A stretch of 39,884 nt of DNA from Alphaproteobacteria bacterium MarineAlpha3_Bin6 (GCA_002938035.1 PTLH01000006.1:1-39884); one strand, 5' to 3'; counted from the first letter of the stretch, positions 24,588-33,713 are shown. The notes: a model not told the origin generated them from the letters alone. Translations and numbers: made by a program.

Positions 24588-25241
24588 TTAATTTTCTAGC
24601 GTGATATCAATATCAGTCGTTTCTTCCGACTTTTCTTCCAAATCTTCCTCAGGGTCTTTTTGCTCATCTTGTGGGTTCTGTTTTTGCATAGTTTCCCGTG
24701 CATCTGCTTCTGCAAGTACTGCCGTAACCAAGTTCTCCGTCTCTGATTCAGCGGCAATTATTGCTTCGCCTGTCTTTTCCTGAAGTTTGGCTTCATCCTC
24801 TGAGCGGGCTACATTTGCCGTGACGGTAACCACTACTTCTGGATGGAGGGCTACTTTGATTGGGTGCAATCCAACTGTCTTGATTGGTCGCTCAAGACTT
24901 ATCTGGATTCGGTTAACGTTGAAACCTATCTCTACTAACCCGTCAGCAACATCTCTAGCGTTCACTGAGCCATAAAGATTACCATTCTCACCTGCCTGGC
25001 GGACCATGGTTACGAGATTCCCATCTAATTTTTTCCCAATATTTTCTGCTTCATTTTTTGTTTCGAGGTTTGTAGCTTCATACTCGTTCCGTTTATTTTC
25101 AAACTGTTCTTTGTTTGTTGCAGTTGCAGAAATTGCTTTATTTTTTGGCAGCAAATAGTTGCGGGCATACCCTGGCTTGACATTTACTACGTCACCCATC
25201 AGGCCAAGCTTTTCAACCCGTTCTAAAAGTATTACTTCCAT
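24588..25241 (-). CDS. rplI: Large ribosomal subunit protein bL9 with long acidic tail
   Basis: bL9 binds 23S rRNA near the L1 stalk. The 217-residue product starts with the canonical MEVILLERVEKLGLMGDVVNV and PGYARNYLLPKNKA, and the C-terminal domain is seen in GNLYGSVNARDVAD. The usual bL9 ends near residue 150; here about 65 more residues follow, ending in an Asp/Glu-rich tail (DPEEDLEEKSEETTDIDI) likely to be disordered. Its strong ribosome-binding site (GGAGGAG) lies within the last codons of the DUF2232 gene, and the two coding regions overlap by 10 bases, indicating coupled translation. Confidence 0.96.
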   Translation of the reverse strand: MEVILLERVEKLGLMGDVVNVKPGYARNYLLPKNKAISATATNKEQFENKRNEYEATNLETKNEAENIGKKLDGNLVTMVRQAGENGNLYGSVNARDVADGLVEIGFNVNRIQISLERPIKTVGLHPIKVALHPEVVVTVTANVARSEDEAKLQEKTGEAIIAAESETENLVTAVLAEADARETMQKQNPQDEQKDPEEDLEEKSEETTDIDITLEN

Positions 25242-26185
25242 TTTTTCTCCTCCTGGGCGTCAGTGTTTTGACAATCGTAACGTCTTTGCAGTTTAGTCCA
25301 TGGTTCAAAAAACCCAAGGCCTGCCACAGCTAATATAGGCCAACCTAAAATTATCACAAAAATATAGAAAGCCGTCAAAGCCAAATTCGGCGATGCAATT
25401 CTCCTAACCATCCCATGTATTATTCCCAATCCAATGTAAAAAAAGGTTGCGGCAAAAACAATAGCCAGATTCCGACCAACGTATTCGTAGGGCCCTTTAC
25501 CTATTAGGGCGATTGTTGCTGAAGCGACTAGTGCCCAATATAGCCACTCAGGTGCTGTAAGGTTGGAATAGGAGGGAGTTGGGCGCAACTCCACGCCTTT
25601 CCAAGTTAATATAGCCTGAGCGAAAACGGAATTTAGGGACAAAATTAAAAGCCAAACTACAACTGCGATGCTTGGGAAAAAGGATACTATTTGATACTTC
25701 AGGTCAGAAACATTCAGTTGGCCACCTATTGTTAACCGTCTTTCAAATATGTCGGCAATTAACTTATCAATGACGCCTCTGAATCCATTTTCCGTGTCAA
25801 AACTTACTGTTGCCGCTAGGATAAGGACCATAGCACCGTAACCAACTAAGTTGGACAAAATGTAGCCCACAGGATACCAATCGGTATATCCTTGCGCTAA
25901 TTTGCGGTTCAGTAGAGCATGACGTACTACAAACCAGCATGGAAAAGCTATAGTAATTCCATATAAACAGCCGCTAAAAATATCGGTAATTGATATCACT
26001 GTAAAAACGCCGCATAACGCTGCGATAGAAGCATTTCGCGTCCCGTAACCTAAACCGACTGTGATTATGGGAAGCATAGCAAAATGGGCAAAAACAATAA
26101 CAATTGCGGTATTTGATTGTCCAGCTGCTGATAGAACACCGCTGCTGATCCCACACGCTAAAGCTAACAAACTAATCATAATCAT
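25232..26185 (-). CDS. DUF2232 multi-pass membrane protein
   Basis: About 317 residues with eight or more hydrophobic segments, e.g. ISLLALACGISSGVLSAAG, IVIVFAHFAMLPIITVGLGYG, YGAMVLILAATVSF, FFPSIAVVVWLLILSLNSVF and LTAFYIFVIILGWPILAVAGLG. The position between rpsR and rplI is the standard place of DUF2232 proteins in alphaproteobacteria; function is not known, and a small-molecule transport or envelope role has been guessed from topology only. The ORF begins at a GTG (26197); ATG codons at 26185 and 26179 are alternatives, and I chose the first ATG. The end overlaps rplI by 10 bases. Ribosomal-operon membership suggests growth-linked expression. Confidence 0.85.
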   Translation of the reverse strand: MIMISLLALACGISSGVLSAAGQSNTAIVIVFAHFAMLPIITVGLGYGTRNASIAALCGVFTVISITDIFSGCLYGITIAFPCWFVVRHALLNRKLAQGYTDWYPVGYILSNLVGYGAMVLILAATVSFDTENGFRGVIDKLIADIFERRLTIGGQLNVSDLKYQIVSFFPSIAVVVWLLILSLNSVFAQAILTWKGVELRPTPSYSNLTAPEWLYWALVASATIALIGKGPYEYVGRNLAIVFAATFFYIGLGIIHGMVRRIASPNLALTAFYIFVIILGWPILAVAGLGFFEPWTKLQRRYDCQNTDAQEEKKWK

Positions 26186-26233
26186 TATTTCGCCCACAAT
26201 CGCAGAAGTAAAAGGGGCTGCAATTGGATATGA

Positions 26234-26524
26234 TTAATGCGATCCGTAGGGTAGGAGGGCTAAGAAACGAGCACGTTTTATTGCTTTGGCCAGTTCCCTT
26301 TGTTTTTTACCTGATACAGCCGTGATCCGGCTTGGTACTATTTTCCCACGTTCCGAAATATAACGTGAGAGCGTTCTAACGTCCTTATAATCAATCTTGG
26401 GTGCATTTCTTCCCGAGAATGGGCACGTCTTACGTCTGCGAAAAAAGGGACGTCGTCCCCCTCCGTCTGATCGTTTTTGGCGGTTTTCATCTTGCTTTTG
26501 TCCATAATCATTCGGTGGGGTCAT
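26234..26524 (-). CDS. rpsR: Small ribosomal subunit protein bS18
   Basis: bS18 pairs with bS6 on the 30S platform. Core motifs are present: [59 protein letters not shown] (cited here as a whole region). The long ORF begins with GTG at 26533; the ATG at 26524 (96 residues) is preferred because GGA lies 5 bases upstream, but both starts overlap the end of rpsF (by 17 or 26 bases), so coupling to rpsF is expected. A basic, Gly/Arg-rich N-terminal extension of about 25 residues precedes the core, common in alphaproteobacteria. Confidence 0.95.
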   Translation of the reverse strand: MTPPNDYGQKQDENRQKRSDGGGRRPFFRRRKTCPFSGRNAPKIDYKDVRTLSRYISERGKIVPSRITAVSGKKQRELAKAIKRARFLALLPYGSH

Positions 26525-27050
26525 TTTTTCCACTTTCTTGTTCTGTAGTGTTATTCAGAATGTCTGGGTCAGACGAAGGCTGGTCCGTCCCAATCGATTC
26601 TGGATCGATAATAGGACCGCTGTCACTCTTCTCGATTGACAAGTCTTCAGCCGGTTCGTCAGGAGCTTGTTTCTCCGGAACCCGTGCTTTGAATTCACCG
26701 CTATCCCGATCTTCATGAGAGCGGTTTGTTTTAACTTGGGCTTGCACAGACGGTTCATCAGATAATTCGTCTAGGCGGATGGTTAGATGCCGCAGCACAT
26801 CTTCATTTAGGCCCATTTGCCGTTCCATTTCATGGACAACGTCAGCCGGAGCATCAATATTGAAGAGAATGTAATGGGCCTTGCGACTTTTCTTAATCTT
26901 GTAAGCTAAGGTTTTGAGACCCCAATTCTCCCGTTTGGTGATCTTGCCGCCACCATCTTTTATTATTTCAGAAAAGACGTCCGCAATTGCATCTACTTGT
27001 TGTGTCGATATTTCCTGACGCGCAATGAATACATTTTCGTAATACGGCAT
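26508..27050 (-). CDS. rpsF: Small ribosomal subunit protein bS6 with long acidic tail
   Basis: bS6 binds bS18 on the 30S subunit. The core is recognised by [36 protein letters not shown] and [12 protein letters not shown]. The protein is 180 residues, whereas the conserved domain ends near residue 97. The extra ~80 residues are rich in Asp, Glu, Ser and Pro and look disordered. A good AAAGGGGA lies 8 bases before the ATG. It is the first gene of rpsF-rpsR-DUF2232-rplI. In some bacteria a bS6:bS18 complex binds the rpsF leader to repress the operon; I could not identify that structure in the ~300-bp upstream gap. Confidence 0.95.
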   Translation of the reverse strand: MPYYENVFIARQEISTQQVDAIADVFSEIIKDGGGKITKRENWGLKTLAYKIKKSRKAHYILFNIDAPADVVHEMERQMGLNEDVLRHLTIRLDELSDEPSVQAQVKTNRSHEDRDSGEFKARVPEKQAPDEPAEDLSIEKSDSGPIIDPESIGTDQPSSDPDILNNTTEQESGKNDPTE

Positions 27051-27349
27051 CCAAAATCCCCTTTCGGATTATCTCAACTCACTGAATAATGTATCTTTTC
27101 AGGAGCATAGCCAATCAAGATAAAGGCTTGAAAGGCAAGGAGTTAAAGACACGGGAATATACACATAACACCTCATGGTGCAAGTAGTAGAAATGAAGTG
27201 GATGAAAAATTGCAAAAATACGATTTTTTATACAATTTCAGATGTACTACTTTGGTTTTGTATTGCGTCAAAGAAGTTAACTCCGTCTGGCTTGACACTT
27301 TAGGTGTAAACGCTATCAGTAATTATACCTGAACGAGAGTGGGCGAGGC
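27051..27349. other. 299-bp divergent region between rpsF and fabD
   Basis: Both operons must start here. The fabD side has a good promoter (listed). The rpsF side has an AAAGGGGA ribosome-binding site and a loose TTGATT/TACATT pair (19-base spacing, 27118 to about 27090), which I do not consider firm. No ORF or RNA gene is seen. Confidence 0.5.
27292..27319 (+). promoter_or_regulatory. Candidate sigma70 promoter of the fab operon
   Basis: A perfect -35 TTGACA (27292-27297), 16 bases, then TATCAG (27314-27319, 4/6 to consensus). The fabD ATG is at 27350, so the leader would be only about 25 bases. Confidence 0.55.
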
Positions 27350-28291
27350 ATGACTAGGGCATTTATTTTCCCGGGGCAAGGTACCCAAGTGGTGGGGATG
27401 GGTAAGGAAATTACAAAGGCTTTTCCTGCAGCGAAGCACGTATTTGAAGAAGTGGATGAAGCCTTAAAGCAAAAATTGTCAAAGGTAATATTCGAAGGTC
27501 CCGAGAAAGAACTTTTACTAACTGAAAATGCCCAACCTGCGGTAATGGCGGTTAGCATGGCGCTCATTAGAATTCTCCAATCGGAGGCAAGTTTTAATAT
27601 TGTGAAAGATTGTAAGTTTGTAGCAGGGCACTCTCTAGGTGAGTACTCGGCTCTTACGGCTGTGCAGGCGATTGAATTGCAGGATACGGCCCGAGTATTG
27701 AAAGCTAGGGGGCGTGCAATGCAGGATGCCGTTCCCCAGGGAGTAGGAGCAATGGCGGCTTTAATCGGTATAGACCTTGACTTAGCGAAGGAGATAGCTT
27801 CGGAAGCAGCTAAAGGTGAGGTGTGTGTGGCGGCTAATGATAATGCACCTGGGCAAATCGTTTTGAGTGGGCATGTTGGTGCAGTGCAGCGTGCAGTCGA
27901 AATTGGAAAGAAAAAAGGCGCTAAACGTAGCATATTGTTAGCTGTTAGTGCGCCCTTTCATTGCTCCCTGATGGCCCCAGCGGCAGATATAATGGCTGGC
28001 GTTTTGGCTGAGGTACAGTTAAATGTACCGATGATTCCAATAGTTGCGAATGTTACCGCTGCGCCTGAGGTGGAACCCCTACAAATTCGAAGACTTCTAG
28101 TAGAACAGGTCACCTCACCGGTACGTTGGAGAGAGAGTATTATGAAAATGAAGAAACTTGGGGTACGTACATTTGTTGAGGTAGGGGTGGGAAAAGTACT
28201 GACTGGAATGGTTAAACGTATTGATCGTGAATTGAAAGGCTTCTCGATTCAGTCGGCTGACGATATCGATGAATTCTTAAATTCTACATGA
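27350..28291 (+). CDS. fabD: Malonyl-CoA:ACP transacylase FabD
   Basis: FabD loads malonyl groups onto acyl carrier protein, supplying chain-extender units for type II fatty acid synthesis. The 313-residue protein has FPGQGTQ near the N-terminus, the nucleophile Ser95 in GHSLGEYSAL, and the partner His204 in SAPFHCSLM; GQIVLSG is another family mark. It is the first gene of fabD-fabG-acpP-fabF. A GAGG is only 1 base from the ATG, while GAGAG lies 10 bases upstream and is the likelier ribosome-binding site. The minus-strand ORF at 27316-27933 is a shadow. Confidence 0.97.
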   Translation: MTRAFIFPGQGTQVVGMGKEITKAFPAAKHVFEEVDEALKQKLSKVIFEGPEKELLLTENAQPAVMAVSMALIRILQSEASFNIVKDCKFVAGHSLGEYSALTAVQAIELQDTARVLKARGRAMQDAVPQGVGAMAALIGIDLDLAKEIASEAAKGEVCVAANDNAPGQIVLSGHVGAVQRAVEIGKKKGAKRSILLAVSAPFHCSLMAPAADIMAGVLAEVQLNVPMIPIVANVTAAPEVEPLQIRRLLVEQVTSPVRWRESIMKMKKLGVRTFVEVGVGKVLTGMVKRIDRELKGFSIQSADDIDEFLNST

Positions 28292-28319
28292 AACCGTATT
28301 TTTTTTTGGGAATTGAAAG

Positions 28320-29057
28320 ATGTTTGATTTTTCAGGCAAGCGGGCGCTGATTACCGGTGCTTCTGGAGGTATAGGGAGCAAAATTGCCGAGTCTCTTCAC
28401 TTAAAGGGTGCAACAGTCACACTTTCTGGTACTCGTGAACGGGCATTGGATGCATTAGCCTCTAAATTGGGAGAACGGGTGCATGTGGTCGTTGGCGATC
28501 TGTCATCGGTTAAAGATTCTCAGTATTTGTTGGATGCTACGAATAATTCAATGGGGGAAATTAATATACTGGTAAATAATGCAGGTATTACAAAAGATAA
28601 GCTTGCAATGCGTATGACGGATGAAGATTGGCAGCTCGTGTTAGAAGTGAATTTGGGCGCTGTGTTTCGTTTATCCCGGGGGTGTCTGCGAAGTATGATT
28701 AAGAGACGATGGGGACGTATTGTAAACATTACCTCGGTTGTTGGTGCTTCAGGAAACTCTGGCCAGGCCAATTATGCTGCGGCTAAGGCGGGTACGACAG
28801 GAATGACTAAAGCCATAGCAGCTGAAGTGGCATCCAGAGGAATTACTGTGAATTGTGTGGCCCCAGGTTATATAGTGACGCCGATGACTGACAGCCTCGA
28901 TAATTCGCAAAAAGAATCTTTGCTTACTATGATCCCAATAGGACGGTTAGGGAAGCCCAAAGACGTTGCAGCTTGCGTATCTTTTTTGGCCAGCGATGAG
29001 GCTGCTTACGTTACAGGCCAAACTCTCCATGTAAACGGTGGTATGCTGATGATTTAG
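28320..29057 (+). CDS. fabG: 3-oxoacyl-ACP reductase FabG
   Basis: FabG reduces the beta-ketoacyl-ACP with NADPH in each elongation round. This 245-residue SDR has TGASGGIG (12-19), NNAG (86-89) and the tetrad Asn111, Ser139, Tyr152, Lys156. The end YVTGQTLHVNGGMLMI is the typical FabG C-terminus. It follows fabD by 28 bases and precedes acpP. The operon context and the conserved C-terminus separate it from the generic SDR at 12538-13263. Confidence 0.96.
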   Translation: MFDFSGKRALITGASGGIGSKIAESLHLKGATVTLSGTRERALDALASKLGERVHVVVGDLSSVKDSQYLLDATNNSMGEINILVNNAGITKDKLAMRMTDEDWQLVLEVNLGAVFRLSRGCLRSMIKRRWGRIVNITSVVGASGNSGQANYAAAKAGTTGMTKAIAAEVASRGITVNCVAPGYIVTPMTDSLDNSQKESLLTMIPIGRLGKPKDVAACVSFLASDEAAYVTGQTLHVNGGMLMI

Positions 29058-29206
29058 AACCATTTGTTGTCAAATCTTTATGTCCAGATGTAAGCTGGCC
29101 ATTGGAAATAAAGTGTGTTAGGAAACGCCGAACATGTAAACCCTAAGAAAAATACATTTTTGATTAAGGGTGTCAGTAATAATTATTTGAGTTGGGGATT
29201 TAGAGA

Positions 29207-29440
29207 ATGAGCGACGTTGCCGAGCGAGTTAAAGCTATAATTGTCGAACACCTTGGTGTTGGTGAAGATAAGGTGACAAACACCGCAAGTTTTATAGATG
29301 ATTTGGGTGCAGATAGCCTTGATACCGTTGAGCTTGTGATGGCATTTGAAGAGGCGTTCGATTGCGAAATTCCTGATGATGCTGCAGAAAAGATTCTCAC
29401 TGTTAAAGATGCAGTTGATTTTTTGGCAAGCAAGACTTAG
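29207..29440 (+). CDS. acpP: Acyl carrier protein AcpP
   Basis: A 77-residue acidic four-helix protein that carries growing acyl chains on a 4'-phosphopantetheine arm attached to Ser37 in [12 protein letters not shown]. Length and motif are canonical. It sits 149 bases after fabG, a larger gap than its neighbours have, consistent with an additional internal promoter for this abundant protein; an imperfect hairpin (CCCTAAG...TTAAGGG, about 29141-29170) lies in the gap. Two minus-strand ORFs over it are shadows. Confidence 0.97.
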   Translation: MSDVAERVKAIIVEHLGVGEDKVTNTASFIDDLGADSLDTVELVMAFEEAFDCEIPDDAAEKILTVKDAVDFLASKT

Positions 29441-29542
29441 CCGACGCACTTAATTTGTAGCTAGAATCTTGGAAGAACATTTCGAGTGTAGTACTAGTCA
29501 ATTTACTAGCGAAGTATTTATAGCAAAGTATCGCAATTTATC

Positions 29543-30817
29543 ATGAGACGAGTGGTTGTCACAGGAATTGGTCTTGTAACGCCGTTGGCTTGTGGTGTCG
29601 AGGAGTCCTGGAGCAGGCTAATAAGCGGAAAATCGGGTCTCAATGCGATTACTGATTTCGACGTTTCCGATATTCCCTCCAAAATTGCGGGGCAGGTGCC
29701 CCGGTCGGAGGACCCAAATGCGAGTGCACTAGGGGCTTTTAATCCAGACGAATGGATAACTCCTAAAGAGCAACGCCGCATGGATACTTTCATACAATAT
29801 GGTCTAGTAGCGGCAAGTTACGCTGTTGAAGATTCCGGATGGAAACCTATAGACGAAGAAAGCTTTACGCGTACCGGAGTAATGATTGGTTCGGGTATTG
29901 GTGGTTTGCCAGAGATTGAAAAAAGCGCACGGGTTGTGCTTGAAGGAAATATAAGGCGGTTAAGCCCCTATTTTATTCCGGCAAGTTTGATTAATTTAGT
30001 ATCAGGGCAAGTGGCAATTAAATATGGCTTTAAAGGTCCTAACCATGCTGTTGTTACTGCCTGCGCGTCAGGTGCCCACGCTATCGGCGATGCGGCACGG
30101 TTGATTGAGTTTGACGATGCTGATGTAATGATAGCCGGCGGAGCGGAGGCGGCAATCTGTCGTTTGGGCATAGCCGGATTTGCGGCAACTCGTGCATTAT
30201 CTACAAACTTCAATGATATGCCTGAAAAAGCGTCCCGACCTTGGGATACGCGCCGAGACGGCTTTGTTGTGGGTGAGGGTGCCGGAATTGTTGTACTTGA
30301 AGAACTAGAGCACGCTAAGAAACGAGGTGCAAATATTTATGCGGAAGTTTTGGGTTATGGCATGTCTGGAGATGCCTATCATATTACTGCTCCTGCCGAA
30401 GACGGTGACGGCGGTTATAGGTCCATGAGGGCCGCATTGAAGCGAGCCAGATTAAACCCCGAAAGTATTGATTATATAAATGCCCACGGAACTTCAACAC
30501 CGTTAGGAGACGAAATAGAGCACGCAGCTGTCAAGCGTCTGTTTGGTAACGCTGCATACAAGCTCGCGATGTCATCAACAAAATCAGCGATTGGTCATTT
30601 GTTGGGAGCAGCTGGATCTGTTGAGGCAATTTTTTCTATCTTGGCTATTAATAATGGGATGGTACCCCCTACACTCAATTTGGAGAAACCTTCTGATGGG
30701 TGCGATTTAAATTTGGTACCCCATACTGCCCAGGAAAGAAACATTAACGTTATTTTATCAAACTCCTTTGGATTTGGGGGCACTAATGCGAGCTTGGTAC
30801 TTGGCGCCCTAAGTTAA
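29543..30817 (+). CDS. fabF: 3-oxoacyl-ACP synthase II FabF
   Basis: FabF condenses malonyl-ACP with acyl-ACP to lengthen the chain. The 424-residue thiolase-fold enzyme has the Cys-His-His triad: Cys174 in VTACASGAHA, His315 in NAHGTSTPLGD and His352 in KSAIGHLLGAAG. The C-terminus SNSFGFGGTNASLVLG is typical. It lies 102 bases after acpP and only 6 bases before mltG. No clear ribosome-binding site precedes the ATG, but it aligns well with the family N-terminus (MRRVVVTGIGLVTPL). Confidence 0.97.
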   Translation: MRRVVVTGIGLVTPLACGVEESWSRLISGKSGLNAITDFDVSDIPSKIAGQVPRSEDPNASALGAFNPDEWITPKEQRRMDTFIQYGLVAASYAVEDSGWKPIDEESFTRTGVMIGSGIGGLPEIEKSARVVLEGNIRRLSPYFIPASLINLVSGQVAIKYGFKGPNHAVVTACASGAHAIGDAARLIEFDDADVMIAGGAEAAICRLGIAGFAATRALSTNFNDMPEKASRPWDTRRDGFVVGEGAGIVVLEELEHAKKRGANIYAEVLGYGMSGDAYHITAPAEDGDGGYRSMRAALKRARLNPESIDYINAHGTSTPLGDEIEHAAVKRLFGNAAYKLAMSSTKSAIGHLLGAAGSVEAIFSILAINNGMVPPTLNLEKPSDGCDLNLVPHTAQERNINVILSNSFGFGGTNASLVLGALS

Positions 30818-30823
30818 CTTTAA

Positions 30824-31813
30824 ATGAATCGCAAAAACAGCTGGGTAACTGCTCTAATATTGATTACTTTTGCTGCAGTCGGTGGCGGCGGTCTATTTGG
30901 CTATATGAATTTTACCCAACGTGGATCCCTTAAAAGTGATTTGATTATCATTATTCCAAAAGGAAGCGGAATTGATTTTATTTCCAGACTACTGGAGCGC
31001 AAGGGCGCGATATCGCAACCAATTCTTTTTAAATTAACAGTACTCATCTTGAGATTAGAAAAGGTTATGCGGGCAGGGGAATTTTCTATACCGAAAGAGT
31101 CAAGTCCAAGAGACATTCTATCAATCTTACGATCTGGTAAAATGGTAATTCGTCGGTTCGTAGCAGTGGAAGGGCTTTATACCGCTGAAATACTTGGTCA
31201 TTTAAGGAGAACCGACGGGTTGACGGGAATTGTGACGGAAACTCCAAAAGAGGGGGAGTTGTTGCCAGAGACATATCATTATAATTTTGGTGATAACCGC
31301 AACGATTTAGTTAGACGAATGAAAGTTGCTATGAAAAACGTGTCTGAGGAGTTGTGGTTGCTACGTGAGGTCGGACTACCCATAAAAACTCCTTTGGAAG
31401 CCATAATACTCGCTTCTATAGTAGAAAAAGAGACTGGACTTGTTGAGGAGCGTCGTAGGGTAGCTAGTGTATTTATTAACCGATTAAGGCTTGGTATGCG
31501 GCTTCAATCCGACCCTACAGTTATTTATGGTTTGACCAATGGCAATCGTAGGCTGAGCCGTCCTCTAAAACGGAAGGATTTAAAAAGCCTAAATCCCTAT
31601 AACACTTACCTTAATAAAGGGCTACCACCTGGACCCATCGCAAATCCGGGTCGAGCCTCGATCAAAGCCGTTCTCAACCCTATTGAAAGCACGGATCTTT
31701 ATTTTGTTGCTGATGGGAAAGGAGGCCACGCATTTTCTACAACCTTAAGCGAACATAATAAAAATGTTAAAGTTTTGAGAAAACTGGAGAGGGAAAAAAT
31801 GCAAACACGATAA
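30824..31813 (+). CDS. mltG: Endolytic murein transglycosylase MltG
   Basis: MltG (YceG family) cleaves nascent peptidoglycan strands at the periplasmic face of the inner membrane and influences glycan length. The 329-residue protein has one N-terminal TM (VTALILITFAAVGGGGLFGY), a LysM-like region, and the catalytic domain with Glu201 in ASIVEKETG, followed by RRVASVFINRLRLGMRLQSDPT and NPYNTYLNKGLPPGPIANPG. Placement right after fabF is common in alphaproteobacteria. The spacing of 6 bases and the lack of a strong ribosome-binding site suggest coupling to fabF. Confidence 0.95.
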   Translation: MNRKNSWVTALILITFAAVGGGGLFGYMNFTQRGSLKSDLIIIIPKGSGIDFISRLLERKGAISQPILFKLTVLILRLEKVMRAGEFSIPKESSPRDILSILRSGKMVIRRFVAVEGLYTAEILGHLRRTDGLTGIVTETPKEGELLPETYHYNFGDNRNDLVRRMKVAMKNVSEELWLLREVGLPIKTPLEAIILASIVEKETGLVEERRRVASVFINRLRLGMRLQSDPTVIYGLTNGNRRLSRPLKRKDLKSLNPYNTYLNKGLPPGPIANPGRASIKAVLNPIESTDLYFVADGKGGHAFSTTLSEHNKNVKVLRKLEREKMQTR

Positions 31814-32161
31814 TATTATTGTGGTATTTGTATCAGTGTTGCGCATTTAACAAATTAAAAAAAGTTCAAGTTGCCAAAAAGATGCATAAAGTAAAATGCG
31901 ATACTTTCATGGTTTGTTTGAATTTAAGTTATTTTCACTGATCTATATTGCCAGCGATTCTATCAAGTTCTGAACCTTGAGTGTATTAAATATTGTGAAT
32001 GGTTTTTTTAGAAACCTGGACAGGTTGAGTTCACGCCAATGTGGAATTGATAATGGTATCCTCTCTAGACTTCCCCATTTGTTCTCAAAAAATAATTATT
32101 ACAAATTTTGAGTTTTGCCAGAGTTGTTGATTTAAAAAAGAGAATCACATATCCATTGAAA
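31814..32161. other. 348-bp AT-rich gap between mltG and yicC
   Basis: No ORF with a reasonable start, tRNA or strong terminator is visible. A short palindrome AACCTG-GA-CAGGTT (32013-32026) follows a T-run; with a 2-base spacer it fits a protein-binding site better than an RNA hairpin. A promoter for yicC-gmk would be expected here, but no pair of boxes stood out. Confidence 0.45.
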
Positions 32162-33064
32162 ATGTCTACTATGCCCAAAATATTCAGTATGACAGGATTT
32201 GGGAGATCAGCGGGGAGCTTTGGTAAATTTAGCTGGAACTGGGAAACGAAAAGTGTCAACGGGAAGGGCCTCGATATTAAGTGTCGGCTACCGCACGGGT
32301 TAGAGAATTTGGATCTGAAGGCTAGAAAGATAGCCGGTCAAAAATTTAGCCGGGGCAATATAAATCTTACTCTTACAATAAAGGAAAACGGCAATCCACC
32401 CAGTTACAGAGTAAACCGAGAACTCCTTGATGAGCTTATTAAGACAGCTAGGGAAATGTTTGAAGGCACAGACAGTTTTGGCCCTCTAAGACCAGATAGT
32501 TTTTTAGCGGTTAAAGGTGTTATTGAACCTGTTGAAGAGGAGCCAGATGTTGATGTAATCCAGGAGAGAGATAATTTAATAATTGCGGACCTTGAGAAAG
32601 CGCTTTCCGAGTTGTCATTGGCGAGAAAGGTTGAAGGGACAAACATTTCCCAAACATTGGAATTGCAGCTTGCTGAAATTCAAGCATTAATTGAGCGTGC
32701 GGGTCGTAATTCCGAATCCCAGCCCCAGGCTATTCGTGAGCAATTGAAACAGCAAATGGAGATTCTTCTTGACGCAACACCAGCTTTGCCAGAGGAGCGA
32801 ATTACTCAGGAAGCGGTAATGCTTATGATTAAGGTGGATGTGCGTGAAGAACTCGATCGACTAAGGGCTCACACCTCGACAGCCAGAAAACTCCTCATTG
32901 ATGGCAGGGTTATTGGCCGTAAGCTTGATTTCCTGTGTCAGGAACTTAACAGAGAAGTTAATACTCTTTGTTCAAAGGCGAATAATATTGAGCTTTCTAA
33001 TATTGGGTTAGATTTAAAGGCACTGATTGAACAATTTCGAGAGCAGGTGCAAAATATTGAATAA
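32162..33064 (+). CDS. yicC: YicC family endoribonuclease
   Basis: About 300 residues; the N-terminus IFSMTGFGRSAGSFGKFSWNWETKSVNGKGLDIKCRLP (region) is the classic YicC_N signature, and the C-terminal DUF1732 domain shows KVDVREELDRLRAH and GRKLDFLCQELNREVNTLCSKAN. E. coli YicC is an endoribonuclease connected to sRNA decay; activity here is inferred from family. The ORF track opens at a TTG (32108), but ATG codons at 32162 and 32171 match the family start; I use 32162, and 32171 is nearly as good. It overlaps gmk by 8 bases if gmk starts at its TTG. Confidence 0.93.
   Translation: MSTMPKIFSMTGFGRSAGSFGKFSWNWETKSVNGKGLDIKCRLPHGLENLDLKARKIAGQKFSRGNINLTLTIKENGNPPSYRVNRELLDELIKTAREMFEGTDSFGPLRPDSFLAVKGVIEPVEEEPDVDVIQERDNLIIADLEKALSELSLARKVEGTNISQTLELQLAEIQALIERAGRNSESQPQAIREQLKQQMEILLDATPALPEERITQEAVMLMIKVDVREELDRLRAHTSTARKLLIDGRVIGRKLDFLCQELNREVNTLCSKANNIELSNIGLDLKALIEQFREQVQNIE
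33045..33059 (+). promoter_or_regulatory. Ribosome-binding site deciding a TTG start for gmk
   Basis: AGGTG at 33045-33049, inside the end of yicC, lies 7 bases before TTG at 33057. The resulting N-terminus (about 13 residues before GLMLVLSSPSG) matches the length usual in alphaproteobacterial guanylate kinases. The ORF-track TTG at 33027 has no such site. Confidence 0.55.
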
Positions 33065-33713
33065 TCACGCTAATTCTAATGTCTATGCGCGGCGCGGGTT
33101 GATGCTGGTTCTCTCATCACCGTCTGGTGCGGGAAAAACAACCCTCGCCAAGGCACTTTTGGCTCGCGAAGAAAACCTCCGAATGTCCATCTCCTTTACC
33201 ACTAGGTTGAGACGGGCAAAGGAAGTGGATGGAGAAGACTATAATTTTGTTAATAAAACTAAGTTTAAGAAGATGGCAGAAGCGGGGGAATTTCTTGAAT
33301 ATGCTCAGGTATTCGGTAACTATTATGGAACACCTAAAATACCTATTGAGAAAGCGCTCGCCTCAGGTTCAGATATTCTATTTGACATTGATTGGCAGGG
33401 AACACAGCAATTGGAAGGAGATAAGACTGCCGGAAAAGATCTTGTAAGTGTATTTATATTGCCGCCAGATAATGATGAGCTTGAAACTCGTCTCAGGACA
33501 CGGGCGCAAGATACTGATGAAGAGGTTAAAATCCGCATGGCTAAAGCGGCTGATGAATTGAGCCATTACCGTGAGTACGATTATATTATTGTAAATCGGT
33601 ATGTAGAAGAGAGTGTTCAAATGTTACAGAAGATACTCGGAGCGGAACGGCTTCGGGCAAATCGTCAGTCAGGGTTACATAAATTTGTCCAAATATTAAG
33701 GGGCGAAACTTAA
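33057..33713 (+). CDS. gmk: Guanylate kinase
   Basis: Gmk phosphorylates GMP to GDP with ATP. The protein (218 residues from the preferred TTG) has P-loop SPSGAGKTTL near residues 21-30, the GMP-binding segment SISFTTRLRRAKEVDGEDYNFV, and IDWQGTQQL. It overlaps the yicC end by 8 bases, implying coupling. Its TAA stop shares bases with the stop of the convergent rsmA gene (TTAA), so there is no room for a terminator between the two operons. Confidence 0.95.
   Translation: MNNHANSNVYARRGLMLVLSSPSGAGKTTLAKALLAREENLRMSISFTTRLRRAKEVDGEDYNFVNKTKFKKMAEAGEFLEYAQVFGNYYGTPKIPIEKALASGSDILFDIDWQGTQQLEGDKTAGKDLVSVFILPPDNDELETRLRTRAQDTDEEVKIRMAKAADELSHYREYDYIIVNRYVEESVQMLQKILGAERLRANRQSGLHKFVQILRGET

Noticed and set aside
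29183-29449. Minus-strand ORFs of 77 and 88 codons over acpP
   Set aside because: acpP on the plus strand is unmistakable; these are antisense frames.
33323-33620. Minus-strand ORFs of 71 and 80 codons over gmk
   Set aside because: Shadow frames of the conserved guanylate kinase coding region.
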